Shown here one piece after another: positions 43,059-50,850 of a stretch of 64,000 nucleotides of DNA. Within the stretch, counting starts at the first letter, position 1. Each line of letters starts with the position of its first letter. Both the position numbers and the translations under genes were made by a program. This stretch comes from Streptomyces humi. GTDB taxonomy: Bacteria; Actinomycetota; Actinomycetes; Streptomycetales; Streptomycetaceae. The notes under the pieces were generated by a model that saw only the letters and a program-made list of their open reading frames with translations, did not search any database and was not told the origin of the DNA. Location: the NCBI RefSeq assembly GCF_001005085.2, contig NZ_LBMU02000048.1, positions 62,001 through 126,000 of the forward strand, given 5' to 3'.

Positions 43059-43240
43059 GACGCCGAGGTCTCACCGGCGCCGCCGAGGTCTCACCGGCGG
43101 TCGCTGAGCCGTCGCATCGGTGCCGCCGAGCGTCTCATCGGTGCCGCCGAGCGTCCTACCCGCGCCGCCGAACGTCTCATCGGTGCCGTGAGCGTCCGCC
43201 GGTCGTGCCGAGCGTCCTACCCGCGCCGCCGAGGGCTCTG
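43059..43240. repeat. Degenerate 21-bp tandem repeats
   Basis: Units close to GCCGCCGAGCGTCTCATCGGT, about eight copies, in the space between two convergent TetR genes. No gene in this 250-base gap. Confidence 0.8.
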
Positions 43241-43275
43241 CCGCCCCCCGGCGGTCCTACTGGCGACCTGAGTTC

Positions 43276-43893
43276 CTACTGTCGCCCCTGTGCGGCCTGC
43301 CGTGCCTGTGCGGCGAGTTCGGTCTCGATCAGGGCTTCGAGGCGGTGTGCCACCCGGTCCAGGGGCCCCATGTCACGCCGGGCGCGGCACATCGCGATCG
43401 CACCCTCCACCGAGGCCACGACAAGGGTCGCCAGCTCGGGAGCCCGTTCCGGGTCGGCCCCGTGGGCCCGCAGGGACCCGGCGAGCAACCGCTCCCAGTC
43501 CTGGAACGCCTCGGCCGCCGCGATCAGCGCGGGCGGGAGCTCGTCCCCGGGGGGCGGTTCCTCCACGGAGACGGCCAGCACGGGGCAGCCGGCCCGGAAG
43601 TCGCTCGCGACGACGATCCCGCGCCACATCTCGAGGAAGGCGCGGAGCCCGGCGACCGGCCCCGCGTCCAGCTCCCTGCGCAGCAGCCGCTCGACGGCCG
43701 CACCCGCGTACCGCACCGCCTCCGTCGCCAGTTGCTGCTTGCCGTCGGGGAAGTAGTGGTACGTCGAACCGAGCGGCGCCTGGGCGTGCTTGGCCAGCTC
43801 GCGGATGCTCGTGGCGTTCAGGCCGCGCCGGCTGATGAGGTCGGCGGCACCGGCCACGATGCGTTCACGCGACGGCGGACCGGATCTGACCAT
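43276..43893 (-). CDS. TetR-family regulator (LmrA/YxaF-like)
   Basis: 205 residues from ATG 43893 (an ATG at 43977 is in frame but would cover the operator). The helix-turn-helix reads SIRELAKHAQAPLGSTYHYF, the variant found in the LmrA/YxaF subgroup, and the C-terminal domain contains a conserved Cys (DFRAGCPVLAVSVEE) as in that subgroup. It is divergent from a zinc alcohol dehydrogenase gene. Two copies of TATAACG..CGTCATA in between are probably its operators. Confidence 0.88.
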   Translation of the reverse strand: MVRSGPPSRERIVAGAADLISRRGLNATSIRELAKHAQAPLGSTYHYFPDGKQQLATEAVRYAGAAVERLLRRELDAGPVAGLRAFLEMWRGIVVASDFRAGCPVLAVSVEEPPPGDELPPALIAAAEAFQDWERLLAGSLRAHGADPERAPELATLVVASVEGAIAMCRARRDMGPLDRVAHRLEALIETELAAQARQAAQGRQ

Positions 43894-43962
43894 GCCGTGC
43901 CCCCTTCTGAACCCTTGTCTGAACCCTTGCGGCCCGGATCCCTCCGGTCCTGCCCCTCTGGC

Positions 43963-43979
43963 TATAACGCTCGTCATAG
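43963..43979. promoter_or_regulatory. TetR operator candidate, copy 1
   Basis: TATAACGCTCGTCATAG, near-palindromic (TATAACG/CGTCATA). A second copy begins 35 bases further right. Confidence 0.65.
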
Positions 43980-43997
43980 TCTAGCGTGACCTCGGTT

Positions 43998-44014
43998 TAT
44001 AACGACCGTCATAA
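43998..44014. promoter_or_regulatory. TetR operator candidate, copy 2
   Basis: TATAACGACCGTCATAA, matching 43963-43979 at 14 of 17 positions. It lies close to the start of the tautomerase remnant. Confidence 0.65.
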
Positions 44015-44049
44015 AGTCCGATCCTCACGATCCTCCGAGGAGGCACCCC

Positions 44050-44121
44050 ATGCCGCTGATCCGGCTCACCGTCCCGTCCGGCGCACTGCTGCGCCGGGAG
44101 GGGGCGCGGGACGATGCGTGA
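44050..44121 (+). pseudogene. 4-oxalocrotonate tautomerase N-terminal remnant
   Basis: ATG 44050 follows an excellent GAGGAGG. The 23-residue product starts MPLIRLTVPSGAL, the N-terminus of 4-oxalocrotonate tautomerase-like proteins including the catalytic Pro after Met. It then runs into LRREGARDDA and stops, overlapping the next gene start at 44114. It is probably the front end of a deleted tautomerase gene that now serves as a leader for the dehydrogenase. Confidence 0.5.
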
Positions 44122-45124
44122 ACTGACCTTTGTCGCCCGCGACACCGTCGAGTGGCGCGAGGTCCCCGACCCGAGGCCGCGCTCCGGCGCGGAGGCGATC
44201 GTCGCCCCGGTGGCCGCGACCTCCTGTGACGTGGACACCGCGATCCTGGCGGGCCACGGTTTCGTCGAGCCGCCGTTCGCCCTCGGGCACGAGTGCGTGG
44301 CCCGGGTCGTGGAGACCGGCGACGACGTGGCCTCGGTGGCCCCGGGCGACCTGGTGGTGGTCCCCTGGTCGATCAGCTGCGGCGCCTGCGACCACTGCCG
44401 TTCCGGCCTCACCGCGCACTGCACGGCCGTACCGCACATGGCGATGTACGGCGCCCCGATCGGCGGTACCTGGGGTGGTCTCTTCTCCGACCTGGTCCGG
44501 GTGCCCTACGCGGACGCCATGCTCGTACCGCTCCCCGCAGGTCTGGACCCGGTCACGATGGCCTCGGCCAGCGACAACTGGTCGTTGTCCTGGCGCCTGG
44601 TGGCCCCGCACCTGAGGAACCGGCCCGGTGCGCGGGTGCTGGTGGTGGCCCGGGGGAGCATCGGGCTGTACGTCGTCGACATCGCCCGTGCGCTGGGCGC
44701 GTCCACCGTCCTGTACGTCGACCCCGACCCCGGACACCGGGAGCTGGCCCGGGGTTTCGGCGCCGCCACCGCCGAGACCCTCGAACCCGTCCGGCACGGC
44801 TTCGACATCGCCGTCGAGGCGACCGGCCGGGTCGACCAACTGGCGCTCGCGGTCCGCTCGTTGGCACCGGAAGGCGTCTGCGAGTCGGCCGGCAACCACT
44901 TCCGCCCCGGCGAACTGCCCCTCCTCGACATGTACCTCACCGGCGTCACCCTGCGGATCGCCCGGGACAACGTCCGCGCGCACATCCCGGACGCCCTCGC
45001 CCTGGCCGGCTCCGGCGAGGTCGACCCGGCGCGGGTGGTCTCTCACGTCCTGGACTGGGAACAGCTCCCCGAGGCCCTGCCGGAGAAGCACCTCAAGCCG
45101 GTCTTCGTGCGCGGCACGGTCTGA
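44114..45124 (+). CDS. Zinc-dependent alcohol dehydrogenase (MDR family)
   Basis: 336 residues from ATG 44114. The catalytic zinc site is indicated by GHECVARVVE, and structural-zinc Cys by SCGACDHCRSG and AHC. The Rossmann segment ARVLVVARGSIGLYVVDIAR lacks one of the usual glycines (GRGSIG-like), but YVDPDP at the end of beta 2 is in place and favours NAD. It oxidises an alcohol or polyol; the substrate is unknown. It is divergent from the LmrA-type TetR gene, with paired operators upstream, so expression is likely inducible. An 8-base overlap couples it to the tautomerase remnant. Confidence 0.88.
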   Translation: MRELTFVARDTVEWREVPDPRPRSGAEAIVAPVAATSCDVDTAILAGHGFVEPPFALGHECVARVVETGDDVASVAPGDLVVVPWSISCGACDHCRSGLTAHCTAVPHMAMYGAPIGGTWGGLFSDLVRVPYADAMLVPLPAGLDPVTMASASDNWSLSWRLVAPHLRNRPGARVLVVARGSIGLYVVDIARALGASTVLYVDPDPGHRELARGFGAATAETLEPVRHGFDIAVEATGRVDQLALAVRSLAPEGVCESAGNHFRPGELPLLDMYLTGVTLRIARDNVRAHIPDALALAGSGEVDPARVVSHVLDWEQLPEALPEKHLKPVFVRGTV

Positions 45125-45214
45125 CGTCGGCGACGGAGACCGGGGACGGCGAAGGCGACCGCGAAGGCGACGGCGACGGGTCGGTCCCCCCCGGGGGGCG
45201 GCACGGTGGCCGGG

Positions 45215-46408
45215 TTACGACGTGTGGTGGCCGGCGGCGGTGAACATGGCGATCAGGCCGTGTGGTGTGTCGTCGCCGAACATCAGCTCGTGGAGGCGGA
45301 CCGTGTCCACGGCCTCCGTGGCGGCGCGGGCGAACATCGCCTCCTCGTACTCGGCGAGCGCGGCCTCGGTGTCGTCCGGGTGCGCGGCGAGGGCCTTGCC
45401 GAGTTCGGCGCCGTCGTACATGGCCAGGTTCGCGCCCTCGCCGTTCGGGATCATGAGGTGCGCGGCGTCGCCCAGCAGGGTCACGCCGGGCACCCGGTCC
45501 CACCGGTGTCCGTCCGGCAGGGCGTGGAGGGGGCGCAGGACCGGCGCGGTGTCGCCGTCGGTGATCAGCGCGGTCAGCTCCGGGGCCCAGCCGTCGAACT
45601 CGGCCGCGATCCGCGCGGCGGCCCCGGCGGGGTCGGTGAAGTCGATCGCCGCGAACCAGTCCTCGGGCCTGCGCAGTGCCACGTAGGTGTGGAGCGTCCC
45701 GCCGGCCTCCCGATGGGCCTGGATCCCCTTGCCGGGCGCCAACGCGAACATCGAGCCGTCGCCGACCGCCTTCGCCGCGGCGGGGTGCCGTGTGCTGGCG
45801 TCGTGGAGGTAGGTCTCGACGAACGACATGCCGGAGTACGCGGGTGTCGCGGCCGAGAGCAGCGGGCGGACCCGCGACCAGGCGCCGTCCGCGCCGACCA
45901 GCAGGTCCGAGGTGACGGTGCCGCCGTCGGCGAAGGTCACCTCGTGCCGGCCGGCGCCGAGGGCGCGGACGCCGGTGACCTTGCGACCCCATCGGACGGT
46001 GCCGGCCGGCAGCGCGTCGAGCAGGATCCGGCGCAGTTCGCCGCGCAGCACCTCGGGCCTGCCGCCGGTGCCGTCGTCGGGTTCCTCGTGCAGGACGGTC
46101 CCGTCGGGGGCGAGTGCCCGGGTCGCCTCGCGGCCCTCCAGGACGAGGGCGCGGAACTCCTCGGTGAGGCCCGCCGCCGCCAGGGCCGGCTGGCCGTTCT
46201 GCTCGTGGATGTCGAGCAGCCCGCCCTGCGCGCGGGCCGCCGGGGACGACTCCGCCTCGTAGACGGTGACGGGGATCCCGTGGACGTGCAGGACCCGGGC
46301 GAGAGTGAGGCCCCCGAGCCCGGCGCCGACGATCGTGACGGGGGTGGCGAAAGGGGCGGGGGTGGCAGAAGTGGCTGGCGTGGCGGGTGTGGCTGGCGTG
46401 GCGGGCAT
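45215..46408 (-). CDS. FAD-dependent monooxygenase (TetX-like)
   Basis: 397 residues from ATG 46408, with GAAGGAG 5 bases upstream. The N-terminus has a short Ala-Thr-Pro repeat (MPATPATPATPATSATPAP), then the FAD-binding GAGLGGLTLARVLHVHG, YEAESS, and the second motif VTLLGDAAHLMIPNGEGAN near residue 305. The overall pattern, including LLDIHEQNGQPALAAAGL, is that of PHBH-fold monooxygenases close to TetX-type tetracycline-degrading enzymes. Substrate specificity cannot be read from sequence. It is divergent from a TetR gene, with three palindromic sites between them. Confidence 0.88.
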   Translation of the reverse strand: MPATPATPATPATSATPAPFATPVTIVGAGLGGLTLARVLHVHGIPVTVYEAESSPAARAQGGLLDIHEQNGQPALAAAGLTEEFRALVLEGREATRALAPDGTVLHEEPDDGTGGRPEVLRGELRRILLDALPAGTVRWGRKVTGVRALGAGRHEVTFADGGTVTSDLLVGADGAWSRVRPLLSAATPAYSGMSFVETYLHDASTRHPAAAKAVGDGSMFALAPGKGIQAHREAGGTLHTYVALRRPEDWFAAIDFTDPAGAAARIAAEFDGWAPELTALITDGDTAPVLRPLHALPDGHRWDRVPGVTLLGDAAHLMIPNGEGANLAMYDGAELGKALAAHPDDTEAALAEYEEAMFARAATEAVDTVRLHELMFGDDTPHGLIAMFTAAGHHTS

Positions 46409-46459
46409 GGTGGCTCCTTCGGAGAGGAGGTCACGGGCGGACCTACAGCGATGGAAAAA

Positions 46460-46529
46460 ACGGAGGACGGAGAACGGAGAACGGAGGACAGAGGGCGGAA
46501 GAACGAAGAACGGAGGACGGAGGACGGAA
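46460..46529. repeat. Short purine-rich tandem repeats (ACGGAGG/ACGGAGA)
   Basis: About nine 7-base units in the monooxygenase/TetR spacer. The strand is almost pure purine plus C. Confidence 0.8.
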
Positions 46530-46538
46530 GCACAGGTA

Positions 46539-46589
46539 TGGAACGACATTCCATGCTGGAACGCTGTTCCATGCTGGAACGGCGCTCCA
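46539..46589. promoter_or_regulatory. Three palindromic operators at 18-bp spacing
   Basis: TGGAACGACATTCCA, TGGAACGCTGTTCCA and TGGAACGGCGCTCCA, each a 15-base palindrome with arms TGGAACG/CxxTTCCA (the third is TGGAgCG-like), starting at 46539, 46557 and 46575. Helically phased triple sites suggest cooperative binding of the adjacent TetR protein. Confidence 0.75.
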
Positions 46590-46608
46590 GTCATGTCAAG
46601 ATGGGCCC

Positions 46609-47454
46609 ATGGCAACGCGCAGCCGCCGGACACCGCGGCGCACCGAGGCGCTCTCCCGCGAGCGCATCGTCGAAGCCGCCGTCGAACTGCTCGACTCGGC
46701 CGGCGAGAGCGGGCTGACGTTCCGGGCGCTCACCGAGCGCCTCGCCACCGGGCCGGGGGCGATCTACTGGCACGTGGCGAACAAGGGCGAGCTGCTCGGC
46801 GCGGCGACGGACGCGGTCGTCGCCGCGGCGGTGGCGGGCGCGGGAGCGGGGGCCGCGGCGCAGGCGGAGGCGGCAGCGGGAGACGCGGCGGAGGCAGGAG
46901 CGGAAGCCGCAGCAGCCGAGCCGGGCGAGGACACGGCGGCCGCGGAAGACGGCGCCGAGGTCTCGGTGGGCGTCGTCTCGCCGCAGGACCGGATCCGTTC
47001 CGTCGCGCTCGGTCTCTTCGACGCCATCGAGGACCACCCGTGGCTCGCCACCCAACTCGCTACGCAGCTCTCCCGCAGCCCCTGGGGGCCGGTGACCCCG
47101 CGCATCTTCGAGAGCGTCGGCCGGCAGGTCCGTGCGCTCGGCGTGCCCGAGGACGGCTGGTTCACCGCCACCTCGGCCCTGGTGCACTACGTCCTCGGAG
47201 CCGCCGGCCAGAACGCCGTGAACACCGCGCACGGCAGCGGGCTCGGACCCGGTGTGGACCGGGCCGCGTTCCTCGACGCCGCGTCGACGGCATGGGAGCA
47301 ACTCGACCCCGACGACTACCCGTTCACCCGGGCCGTCGCGGCCCAGGTGCGCGAGCACGACGACCGTGAGCAGTTCCTCGCCGGGATCGACCTCGTCCTC
47401 GCCGGCATCACCGCCGTCGTGGCCGCTCACACCGCCGCCCCCGGCCAGGAATAG
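46609..47454 (+). CDS. TetR-family regulator (TetR_C type with Ala-rich insert)
   Basis: 281 residues from ATG 46609. The helix-turn-helix is LTFRALTERLATGPGAIYWHV, close to that of true TetR proteins (DNA-binding residues Y-W-H). An Ala/Glu/Gly-rich insert of about 45 residues (near 72-118) separates the DNA-binding domain from the C-terminal domain, which begins PQDRIRSVALGLFDAIEDHP. It is divergent from a TetX-like monooxygenase, an arrangement that recalls tetracycline-type drug sensing, but the ligand is unknown. The start lies 20 bases after the last palindrome. Confidence 0.88.
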   Translation: MATRSRRTPRRTEALSRERIVEAAVELLDSAGESGLTFRALTERLATGPGAIYWHVANKGELLGAATDAVVAAAVAGAGAGAAAQAEAAAGDAAEAGAEAAAAEPGEDTAAAEDGAEVSVGVVSPQDRIRSVALGLFDAIEDHPWLATQLATQLSRSPWGPVTPRIFESVGRQVRALGVPEDGWFTATSALVHYVLGAAGQNAVNTAHGSGLGPGVDRAAFLDAASTAWEQLDPDDYPFTRAVAAQVREHDDREQFLAGIDLVLAGITAVVAAHTAAPGQE

Positions 47455-47483
47455 CCGCCGCCCCGGCCCGTGTTGCCGTCCGC

Positions 47484-48359
47484 ATGACGACGAACGCGCC
47501 CCGGCCCGAGGTCCTGCGCTACACCGCCTTCTCCAGCAGCCCCGACGGCGGCAACCCCGCCGGTGTCGTGCTGGACGCGAGCGGCCTGGACGACGACGAC
47601 ATGCTCGCCATCGCCGCCGATCTCGGGTACTCGGAGTCCGCGTTCCTCACCGCGCCCCCGGAGGGCCTGGCCGGCGGGGCGCAACGGGCGTACCGCATCC
47701 GCTACTTCAGCCCCAAGGCCGAGGTGCCGTTCTGCGGGCACGCCACCATCGCGACCGCGGTGGCGCTCGCCGAGCGGGCCGGCCCCGGCGAGCTGGTGTT
47801 CGCGACCCGTGCGGGCACCGTCCCGGTGTCGGTGACCCAGGAGGACGGCACGGTCCGGGCGACGCTCACCAGCGTCGAGCCGCACACCGAGGAGATCGCC
47901 GACGCCGACCTCGCGGAGGCGCTGGCCGCGCTCGGCTGGCCGGCCGCCGACCTCGACCCGGCCTTCCCGCCCCGCGTCGCGTTCGCCGGGGCCCGCCATC
48001 TCGTGCTGGCGGCGGCCACCCCCACCCGTCTCGCTGACCTCGCCTACGACTTCGCGCGCCTCGAAGCCCTGATGCACCGGCTGGACCTGACCACGGTCCA
48101 GCTGGTGTGGCGCGCTTCGGCCGATGTCTTCCACGTGCGGGACCCGTTCCCGGTCGGCGGTGTCGTCGAGGACCCGGCGACCGGGGCGGCCGCCGCCGCG
48201 TTCGGTGCGTACGCCCGTGAGCTCGGCCTGGTTCCCGAGGACGCGGTCCTCACCCTGTACCAGGGCGAGGACCTGGGCCGGCCCGGCGAGCTCACGGTCA
48301 CCCTGCGCGCGGGCGACCCCCGAGTCCGGGTGAGCGGCACCGGCACCCGCATCGCCTGA
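47484..48359 (+). CDS. PhzF-family isomerase
   Basis: 291 residues from ATG 47484, 29 bases after the TetR gene. PhzF/DapF-like fold: RYTAFSSSPDGGNPAGVVLD, the catalytic Glu in DLGYSESAFLT, FSPKAEVPFCGHATIATAVA and the C-terminal GGVVEDPATGAAAAAFGAYA. PhzF itself isomerises dihydro-3-hydroxyanthranilate in phenazine synthesis, but most Streptomyces homologues are outside phenazine clusters and have unknown substrates; no other phz gene is here. Co-transcription with the TetR gene is possible. Confidence 0.9.
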   Translation: MTTNAPRPEVLRYTAFSSSPDGGNPAGVVLDASGLDDDDMLAIAADLGYSESAFLTAPPEGLAGGAQRAYRIRYFSPKAEVPFCGHATIATAVALAERAGPGELVFATRAGTVPVSVTQEDGTVRATLTSVEPHTEEIADADLAEALAALGWPAADLDPAFPPRVAFAGARHLVLAAATPTRLADLAYDFARLEALMHRLDLTTVQLVWRASADVFHVRDPFPVGGVVEDPATGAAAAAFGAYARELGLVPEDAVLTLYQGEDLGRPGELTVTLRAGDPRVRVSGTGTRIA

Positions 48360-48386
48360 CACTCCTCGGCCGCACCGGCCACAGAC

Positions 48387-48430
48387 TGCCGGTGCCGGTA
48401 CCTGTACCGGTGCCAATACCGGTACCGGCA
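48387..48430. terminator. Palindrome-rich sequence after phzF
   Basis: Multiple overlapping inverted repeats of GCCGGTACC and GGTACCGGC type (CTGCCGGTGCCGGTACC...GGTACCGGCAG). It can form a hairpin 27 bases after the stop. Confidence 0.55.
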
Positions 48431-48498
48431 GAGAACCTGGCGGCGGCCCGGCGGAAATCCCCTGGCGGCCCCGTCGGGACGAACCGCAGACTCGTCCC

Positions 48499-49263
48499 AT
48501 GGCGCAGGACACGGCACAGAGCCCGGCGCAGGACACGGCACAGGCCTCGGCACGAAACCCGGCGCAGGACACGGCACAGGCCTCGGCACGAAACCCGGCG
48601 CAGACCCCGGCTCCCGGCACGGCCGACGGCCCCGTACCCGGCATGGACACCTTCCGTGCGGCGGTCGGTGCCTGGTTCCGTGGTGGGGTTGACGGGCCCG
48701 CGCGGGAGTCGGCGGACCGGCTCGGCGTGCGGACGGCCGTACTGCTCGAAGGACCCAGTGACGTCGCGGCCGTCGACGCGGTGGCCGCGCTGCTCGGGCG
48801 GAACCCGGCCGCCGAGGGGATCTGCGTGCTGTCGATGGGCGGTGCGATGAACGTCGGCCGTTTCGCCCGGCTCCTCGGCCCGCCCGGCCTCGGCCTGCGC
48901 CTCACCGGACTGTGCGACGAACGCGAACAGTCCTACTACGCCAGAGGGTTGGAGCGGGCCGGTGCACCCACGGACGGCATCTTCGTCTGCGCGGCCGACC
49001 TGGAGGACGAGCTGATCCGCGCCCTCGGGCCGCCCCGGGTCGCCGAACTCATCCGCGCCGAGGGCGACCACCGGCCCCTGCGCACCTTCCTCAACCAGCC
49101 CGCCCAACAGGGCCGCACCGCACAACGGCAACTGCGGCGCTTCCTCGGCACGAAGAAGGGCCGCAAGATCCACTACGCCCGCGCCCTCGCAGAGGCCCTG
49201 GACCCCACCGAGGTCCCGCCCCCACTGACCGGCCTGCTGACCGGCCTGCCGACCACCCCCTGA
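48499..49263 (+). CDS. TOPRIM/OLD-like domain protein
   Basis: 254 residues from ATG 48499; ATG 48642 would remove a repetitive N-terminus. That N-terminus is made of two perfect 36-bp DNA repeats (48525-48596) encoding AQDTAQASARNP units. The core has TOPRIM-like motifs: AVLLEGPSDVAAVDAVAALL (Glu), VLSMGGAMNV and LTGLCDEREQ (Asp). These resemble the OLD-family TOPRIM nuclease or primase module without its ATPase. The C-terminal part (TAQRQLRRFLGTKKGRKIHY) is basic. DNA or RNA cleavage is possible but unproven. It may relate to defence or repair. Confidence 0.72.
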   Translation: MAQDTAQSPAQDTAQASARNPAQDTAQASARNPAQTPAPGTADGPVPGMDTFRAAVGAWFRGGVDGPARESADRLGVRTAVLLEGPSDVAAVDAVAALLGRNPAAEGICVLSMGGAMNVGRFARLLGPPGLGLRLTGLCDEREQSYYARGLERAGAPTDGIFVCAADLEDELIRALGPPRVAELIRAEGDHRPLRTFLNQPAQQGRTAQRQLRRFLGTKKGRKIHYARALAEALDPTEVPPPLTGLLTGLPTTP

Positions 49264-49301
49264 CCACCCCCACAGTCACACCCACGGTCACATCCACTGG
49301 C

Positions 49302-49392
49302 CGCCGGGCAGCACGACCACCGGCCGTCAGGCAGCACGACCACCAGCCGCCAGGCAGCACGACCACCAGCCGCCGGGCAGCACCGCCACCGG
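49302..49392. repeat. Four 23-bp tandem repeats
   Basis: Units close to CGCCAGGCAGCACGACCACC plus AGC, repeated about four times after the TOPRIM-like gene. The remaining gap to 49516 has no gene. Confidence 0.8.
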
Positions 49393-49516
49393 CAGGCCGG
49401 AGCCGCGACCCGCAGGCGTCAACAGCAGCCGAGCCGCCGTCCAGCGATCACATCCCTGAATTTTCTTTGCATCCATGAACCTTGACGCGGCCACAACACG
49501 CTTCTAGCTTCCTCTA

Positions 49517-49528
49517 GAAAGCGCTTTC
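49517..49528. promoter_or_regulatory. LacI-type operator candidate before pectate lyase
   Basis: GAAAGCGCTTTC, a perfect 12-bp palindrome, 37 bases upstream of the lyase start. It is the classical centre-CG form of LacI-family operators. Confidence 0.65.
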
Positions 49529-49564
49529 CGGCATGTCCTCGAACGCACCCGAACGGAGACAACG

Positions 49565-50737
49565 ATGCACGTGAGACCAGTAATCGCGGCCGTCGGCCTG
49601 GTCGCCGGCACGCTCGTGGCGTTGTCCGGCGCGCCCGCGCAGGCCGCGTCCACCGTGCTGTACGTGTCGCCGAGCGGCACCGACAGCGCGGCCGGCACCC
49701 AGTCCGCGCCGACCACGCTCACCTCGGCGATCAGCCGGATCGCCGCCGGCGGCACGATCTACCTGCGCGGCGGCACGTACAGCTACTCCTCCACGGTGAC
49801 CATCCCGGCCGGCTCCGACGGCACGTCCAGCGCCCGCACCACCCTCTCCGCCTACCCGGGCGAGACCCCGGTGCTCAACTTCTCCGCGCAGAGCGAGAGT
49901 TCGTCGAACCGGGGCATCCAGCTCTTCGCCAACTACTGGCACCTGTACGGCCTCACGGTCCAGCACGCGGGCGACAACGGGATCTACGTCGGCGGCAGCA
50001 ACAACGTCGTCGAGCGGACGGTCACCGCCTACAACCGCGACACGGGTCTCCAGCTGGGCCGGATCTCCTCCAGCACGTCCAGCAGCGCGTGGCCCGCGAA
50101 CAACCTGATCGTCAGCTCCGAGTCGCACGACAACGCCGACAGCGACGGCGAGGACGCCGACGGGTTCGCGGCCAAGCTGACCACCGGCACCGGCAACGTC
50201 TTCCGGTACGACGTCTCGCACAACAACATCGACGACGGCTGGGACCTGTACACCAAGACCGACACGGGCGCGATCGGCCCGGTCACCATCGAGTACTCGC
50301 TCTCCTACGGCAACGGCACCCTCAGCGACGGCAGTCAGAGCGGGGACGGCGACCGCAACGGCTACAAGCTCGGCGGCGACGACATCGCCGTCAACCACGT
50401 CGTCCAGCACGACATCGCCTACGGCAACGGCCACCACGGGTTCACCTACAACAGCAACCCCGGCACGATGACCGTGTCGAACAACGTGGGCATCGACAAC
50501 GCCGAGCGCAACTTCTCCTTCGACAAGGGGACCTCGGTGTTCCGCACCAACACCTCGTGCCGGTTCGCCGTCGACGGCTCCAACGACAAGACCGTGGGCG
50601 ACGCCGACAGCTCCAACCAGTTCTGGACCGGGACGAACGGCTCCCGCTGCTCCTCCTACGCGGGCACCCTCGGCTGGTCCTTCGCCTCCAGCGGCAAGCT
50701 GAACGTCACGTTCGGCGGCACGGTCGTCAACCCGTAG
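49565..50737 (+). CDS. Secreted pectate lyase, PL9-like
   Basis: 390 residues from ATG 49565, with GGAGACAACG upstream. A signal peptide (MHVRPVIAAVGLVAGTLVAL, AQA) is followed by the typical lead-in TVLYVSPSGTDSAAGTQSAP and a right-handed beta-helix (GGTIYLRGGTYSYSSTVTIP, NRGIQLFANYWHLYGLTVQH, SHNNIDDGWDLYTKT). The DADGFAAKL segment with its conserved Lys is characteristic of PL9 polygalacturonate lyases. It cleaves pectin outside the cell, fitting the rhamnogalacturonan lyase at 39079. Its LacI-type box suggests induction by pectin products. Confidence 0.9.
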   Translation: MHVRPVIAAVGLVAGTLVALSGAPAQAASTVLYVSPSGTDSAAGTQSAPTTLTSAISRIAAGGTIYLRGGTYSYSSTVTIPAGSDGTSSARTTLSAYPGETPVLNFSAQSESSSNRGIQLFANYWHLYGLTVQHAGDNGIYVGGSNNVVERTVTAYNRDTGLQLGRISSSTSSSAWPANNLIVSSESHDNADSDGEDADGFAAKLTTGTGNVFRYDVSHNNIDDGWDLYTKTDTGAIGPVTIEYSLSYGNGTLSDGSQSGDGDRNGYKLGGDDIAVNHVVQHDIAYGNGHHGFTYNSNPGTMTVSNNVGIDNAERNFSFDKGTSVFRTNTSCRFAVDGSNDKTVGDADSSNQFWTGTNGSRCSSYAGTLGWSFASSGKLNVTFGGTVVNP

Positions 50738-50767
50738 CCCCGCACCGCAGGACGCCCCACCCCCACC

Positions 50768-50804
50768 CGGCCCGGGTGTCCACACCCTGTGGACACCCGG
50801 GCCG
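50768..50804. terminator. Bidirectional terminator
   Basis: CGGCCCGGGTGTCCAC-ACCCT-GTGGACACCCGGGCCG, a perfect 16-bp stem between convergent lyase and chitinase genes. Confidence 0.85.
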
Positions 50805-50850
50805 ACGCACGCGCCGCGGGAGTCGGGTGGACTCCCGGTGCGGCCGGCGG

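Noticed and set aside
45125..45214. GGCGAC-type short repeats between dehydrogenase and monooxygenase genes
   Set aside because: Too short and irregular to call; probably ordinary high-G+C spacer, with the two genes convergent.
47484..48359. PhzF-like gene as a sign of a phenazine cluster
   Set aside because: No other phz genes nearby; PhzF homologues are common in unrelated contexts.
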